9,147 nt of DNA from Tardiphaga sp. GTDB taxonomy: Bacteria; Pseudomonadota; Alphaproteobacteria; Rhizobiales; Xanthobacteraceae. This document shows, piece by piece, positions 7,188 through 9,147 of this stretch. The position numbers and the translations under genes are program-made. The stretch covers positions 1 to 9,147 of the forward strand of contig JACMOT010000110.1 in assembly GCA_014377915.1 (NCBI GenBank). Reading direction: 5' to 3'. Numbering within the stretch: the stretch's first letter is position 1; each line of letters starts with the position of its first letter. Under the pieces are notes generated by a model. That model worked only from the letters and a program-made list of their open reading frames with translations. It was not told the origin of the DNA and ran no database searches.

Positions 7188-7315
7188 GTGTCCCGGACGC
7201 GGCTTGTGCCGCTCCGCGGAGCCGGGACCGCGCCAAGCGCGGTGTTTCTGGCGGTCCCGGCTCTGCGGGGCACCACGCCTCCATGCGGAGGCGCGGTGCA
7301 CCGCGTCCGGGACAC
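7188..7315. repeat. Complex intergenic palindrome (repeat family 1), between convergent genes
   Basis: The ends are perfect 15-base inverted arms: GTGTCCCGGACGCGG (7188-7202) pairs with CCGCGTCCGGGACAC (7301-7315). Inside, 7214-7231 pairs with 7251-7268 with one mismatch. A competing local hairpin uses ACCGCG (7227-7232) with CGCGGT (7238-7243). A second arm pairs GCACC (7270-7274) with GGTGC (7295-7299) and CGCCTCC (7276-7282) with GGAGGCG (7287-7293), loop ATGC. The whole folds as a branched, multi-arm structure. I associate palindromes beginning with GTGTCCCGGACGCGG with intergenic regions of Bradyrhizobium-type genomes; copy number here cannot be seen. It lies 33 bp after the exporter stop and 24 bp after the proB stop, so it may also act as a two-way terminator. 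Confidence 0.85.
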
Positions 7316-7339
7316 CATTCCATCAGGCTGACGCCGCCT

Positions 7340-8470
7340 CTAACCCGGCGCGGCGCCGATCACGAGATCGTCGCGATGGATCATTTCAGCGCGGCCGTTG
7401 ATGCCGAGAATCCGCATGATTTCCGGCGAGGAACGGCCCTTGATCTGTTCGGCATGCTCGGCGTCATGCGCCACCAGGCCGCGGCCGATCTCATGGGTGT
7501 CGGGGCCGCGCACCACCACGGCGTCGCCGCGGGCAAACTGGCCGTCGACGCGAATCACACCGGCCGGCAGCAGGCTCTTGCCGGCGCGCAGCGCGGCCAC
7601 GGCGCCGGCGTCGATGGTCAGCGTGCCCTTCGGCTCCAGCGAACCGGCGATCCAGCGTTTTCGCGCCGTGACCGGATTGGCGGGCGTCAGGAACCAGGTG
7701 CAGAGGCCGCCATCGGCGATCCGCCGCAAGGGATGTTCGACCTTGCCCGAGGCGATCACCATATGGGTGCCGGCGGTGGTGGCGATCTTCGCCGCCTCGA
7801 TCTTGGTGTACATGCCGCCGCGGGACAGTTCGGATTCCGCCGCGCCGGCCATCGCCTCGATCTCGGCGGTGACGGATTCCACGACCGGAATCAGTTTGGC
7901 GTCGGGATTGGCGCCGGGCGGCGCGGTGTACAGACCGTCGATGTCGGACAGCAGCACCAGCAGGTCGGCGGAGGCCATGGTGGCGACGCGGGCGGCGAGA
8001 CGGTCATTGTCGCCGTAGCGGATCTCGTTGGTGGCGACGGTGTCGTTCTCATTGATCACCGGCACCGCGCGCCATTCCAGCAGTTTTGCGATGGTCGAGC
8101 GCGCATTGAGGTAGCGGCGGCGCTCCTCGGTGTCCTGCAGCGTCACCAGGATCTGGCCGGCGCCGATGTCGTGCGCGCCGAGCACCTCCGACCAGATCCG
8201 CGCCAGCGCGATCTGGCCTACGGCGGCGGCGGCCTGGCTCTCCTCCAGCTTCAGCGCGCCGCGTGGTAGTTTCAGCCGGCTGCGGCCGAGCGCGATCGAT
8301 CCCGACGATACCACCAGCACGTCGCGGCCATCGGCATGCAGCCAGGCGATATCCGCCGCCAGTGCTGTCAGCCAGGCGGATTTTACTTCGCCCTTCACGG
8401 AATCGATCAGCAGCGACGAGCCGACCTTGATGACGATGCGGCGGAAGTTTTTCAGCGACGGCGATGACAT
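7340..8470 (-). CDS. proB: Glutamate 5-kinase
   Basis: A 376-residue cytoplasmic enzyme that phosphorylates L-glutamate with ATP to gamma-glutamyl phosphate, the first step of proline synthesis. The amino-acid kinase domain (about 10-265) has KVGSS (15-19), [10 protein letters not shown] (53-62), the glutamate-binding loop NENDTV (140-145), [11 protein letters not shown] (152-162), and LLSDIDGLY (173-181). It also has the nucleotide-site GGMYTK (218-223). A PUA domain fills about 280-370 ([20 protein letters not shown] onward). Length and domains match standard ProB. In relatives it is feedback-inhibited by proline, for which the NEND loop and PUA region matter. The ATG at 8470 gives the expected [17 protein letters not shown] start; no clear ribosome site is visible. 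obgE lies 201 bp upstream on the same strand. The usual partner proA does not follow. Confidence 0.97.
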   Translation of the reverse strand: MSSPSLKNFRRIVIKVGSSLLIDSVKGEVKSAWLTALAADIAWLHADGRDVLVVSSGSIALGRSRLKLPRGALKLEESQAAAAVGQIALARIWSEVLGAHDIGAGQILVTLQDTEERRRYLNARSTIAKLLEWRAVPVINENDTVATNEIRYGDNDRLAARVATMASADLLVLLSDIDGLYTAPPGANPDAKLIPVVESVTAEIEAMAGAAESELSRGGMYTKIEAAKIATTAGTHMVIASGKVEHPLRRIADGGLCTWFLTPANPVTARKRWIAGSLEPKGTLTIDAGAVAALRAGKSLLPAGVIRVDGQFARGDAVVVRGPDTHEIGRGLVAHDAEHAEQIKGRSSPEIMRILGINGRAEMIHRDDLVIGAAPG

Positions 8471-8523
8471 GGGGGTTCGTCAACAGCAAGTGGAGGTAAG
8501 AGTGTTGGCCTTTGACCCGTCCG

Positions 8524-8640
8524 CGTCATTGCGAGGAGCCGTTGCGACGAAGCAATCCAGTCTTCACTTGTGGCTTCTGGATTGCCGCGTCGCCGCGCCA
8601 AGGGGAAAGCCAACCGGCTTTCCCTGACCTCGCAATGACG
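8524..8640. repeat. Palindromic CGTCATTGCGAGG repeat (family 2) between obgE and proB
   Basis: Perfect 13-base ends pair: CGTCATTGCGAGG (8524-8536) with CCTCGCAATGACG (8628-8640). Inside, GCAATCCAG (8552-8560) pairs with CTGGATTGC (8577-8585). This stem is extended by GCGACG (8544-8549) with CGTCGC (8588-8593) across a two-base internal loop. A separate perfect hairpin GGGAAAGCC-AACC-GGCTTTCCC lies at 8603-8624. I recognise the CGTCATTGCGAGG ... AAGCAATCCAG signature as a common intergenic palindrome of bradyrhizobia and relatives. The element sits 53 bp upstream of the proB start and 31 bp after the obgE stop. If the two genes are co-transcribed it would be in the message, where it could slow, process or terminate the transcript. 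Confidence 0.85.
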
Positions 8641-8671
8641 GCTGATTGGCCCGCATTCATGGCATCAAATG

Positions 8672-9147
8672 TCAGTTGGACATCGGCGCCCATGGCGCCG
8701 AGGCGCCGGCCGCCTTGGCCTTGTCCGACACCGGGGCGTCGCCGATCTCCACGACCAGCGCGCGCAGCGCTTCCTTGACGCCTTCGCCGGTGGCGCCCGA
8801 CATCAGCAGCGGCGTCTTCTTCGACGCGCGCTTCAGCCGGTCCTTCTGCTGCTTGAGCTGCTCCGGGGTCACGGCATCGATCTTGTTGAGCGCGACGATC
8901 TCGACCTTGTTGGCGAGGTCGCCTTCATAGGCATCGAGTTCGGTGCGCACGGTCTTGTAGGCCTGGCCGGCATGTTCGCAGGTGGCGTCGATCAGATGCA
9001 GCAGCACCCGGCAGCGCTCGACATGGCCGAGAAAGCGGTCGCCGAGGCCGGCGCCTCCATGGGCCCCCACGATCAGGCCGGGAATGTCCGCCAGCACGAA
9101 TTCGCGGCTGTCGATGTCGACCACGCCGAGCTGCGGATGCAGCGTCG
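8672..9147 (-). CDS. obgE: Obg-family GTPase ObgE/CgtA, C-terminal part, cut by the window edge
   Basis: The visible 157 residues are the end of the Obg GTPase, which binds the large ribosomal subunit and links ribosome assembly to growth and stress. The reading enters as [16 protein letters not shown]. It then shows the G3 motif DIPG (20-23 of the visible part), the Obg-typical [22 protein letters not shown]4 NKID, and G5 SGATGEG. The N-terminal glycine-rich Obg domain and the P-loop lie beyond the right edge. The protein ends soon after the G domain ([19 protein letters not shown]), with no long acidic C-terminal tail visible. Two switch II residues differ from the usual Obg sequence: IEGAHEG reads IVGAHGG. 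The gene is upstream of proB on the same strand, the normal order in related bacteria. Confidence 0.95.
   Translation of the reverse strand, partial: TLHPQLGVVDIDSREFVLADIPGLIVGAHGGAGLGDRFLGHVERCRVLLHLIDATCEHAGQAYKTVRTELDAYEGDLANKVEIVALNKIDAVTPEQLKQQKDRLKRASKKTPLLMSGATGEGVKEALRALVVEIGDAPVSDKAKAAGASAPWAPMSN

Noticed and set aside
5490..7301. Very long open frame (603 codons) on the minus strand opposite the exporter
   Set aside because: Its translation is full of Arg, His, Gln and Gly with no domain. It is the antisense shadow of high-GC codon bias in the exporter gene.
6914..8269. Plus-strand frame running across the exporter end, the palindrome and proB
   Set aside because: It crosses an intergenic repeat and two real genes, and its translation is Gly/Arg/His-rich with no recognisable domain.
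7188..8640. The two palindromes as copies of one repeat, or as ends of a mobile element around proB
   Set aside because: Their end sequences and internal stems are unrelated. They flank only proB, with no transposase and no target-site duplication visible.

Overview
The window is high-GC chromosomal DNA whose genes look like those of an alphaproteobacterium of the Bradyrhizobium/Rhodopseudomonas group (Nitrobacteraceae). I infer this from the near-typical ObgE and ProB sequences, the heavily GC3-biased codons, and intergenic palindromes of types I associate with that group. No tRNA, rRNA, CRISPR array, insertion sequence or phage gene was seen. All gaps between genes are shorter than about 205 bp.

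Layout, left to right. (1) Bases 1-224, minus: the first part of a short-chain dehydrogenase/reductase (SDR) gene that runs off the left edge. (2) Bases 423-902, minus: a small TerB-like protein. (3) Bases 1037-5310, minus: a probable three-gene transcription unit read right to left. It comprises a Tat-exported alpha/beta hydrolase, a soluble cytochrome P450, and a class III nucleotide cyclase with an N-terminal zinc-ribbon/DUF5939-type region. A hairpin followed by TTTT at 961-995 probably ends this unit. (4) Bases 5469-7154, plus: an MFS_3-type (EntS-like) exporter with a C-terminal soluble domain resembling an antibiotic-biosynthesis-monooxygenase (ABM) fold, divergent from the hydrolase gene. 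(5) Bases 7188-7315: a complex palindromic repeat between the convergent exporter and proB genes. (6) Bases 7340-8470, minus: proB, glutamate 5-kinase. (7) Bases 8524-8640: a second palindromic repeat of a different family, between obgE and proB. (8) Bases 8672-9147, minus: the C-terminal part of the Obg GTPase, cut by the right edge.

How the parts may work together. obgE and proB are a conserved housekeeping pair; proline synthesis starts with ProB, but proA does not follow it here. The hydrolase, P450 and cyclase are closely spaced on one strand, and an exporter is divergent from them. This suggests an accessory metabolic module that frees, oxidises and perhaps exports a hydrophobic compound, next to a cyclic-nucleotide signalling enzyme. 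Substrates cannot be read from sequence, so that picture is inference. I found no clear evidence of an entirely new system. The points most worth following up are the P450/cyclase/hydrolase linkage, the unusual residues in the cyclase and in ObgE switch II, the exporter fusion, and the two structured repeats.
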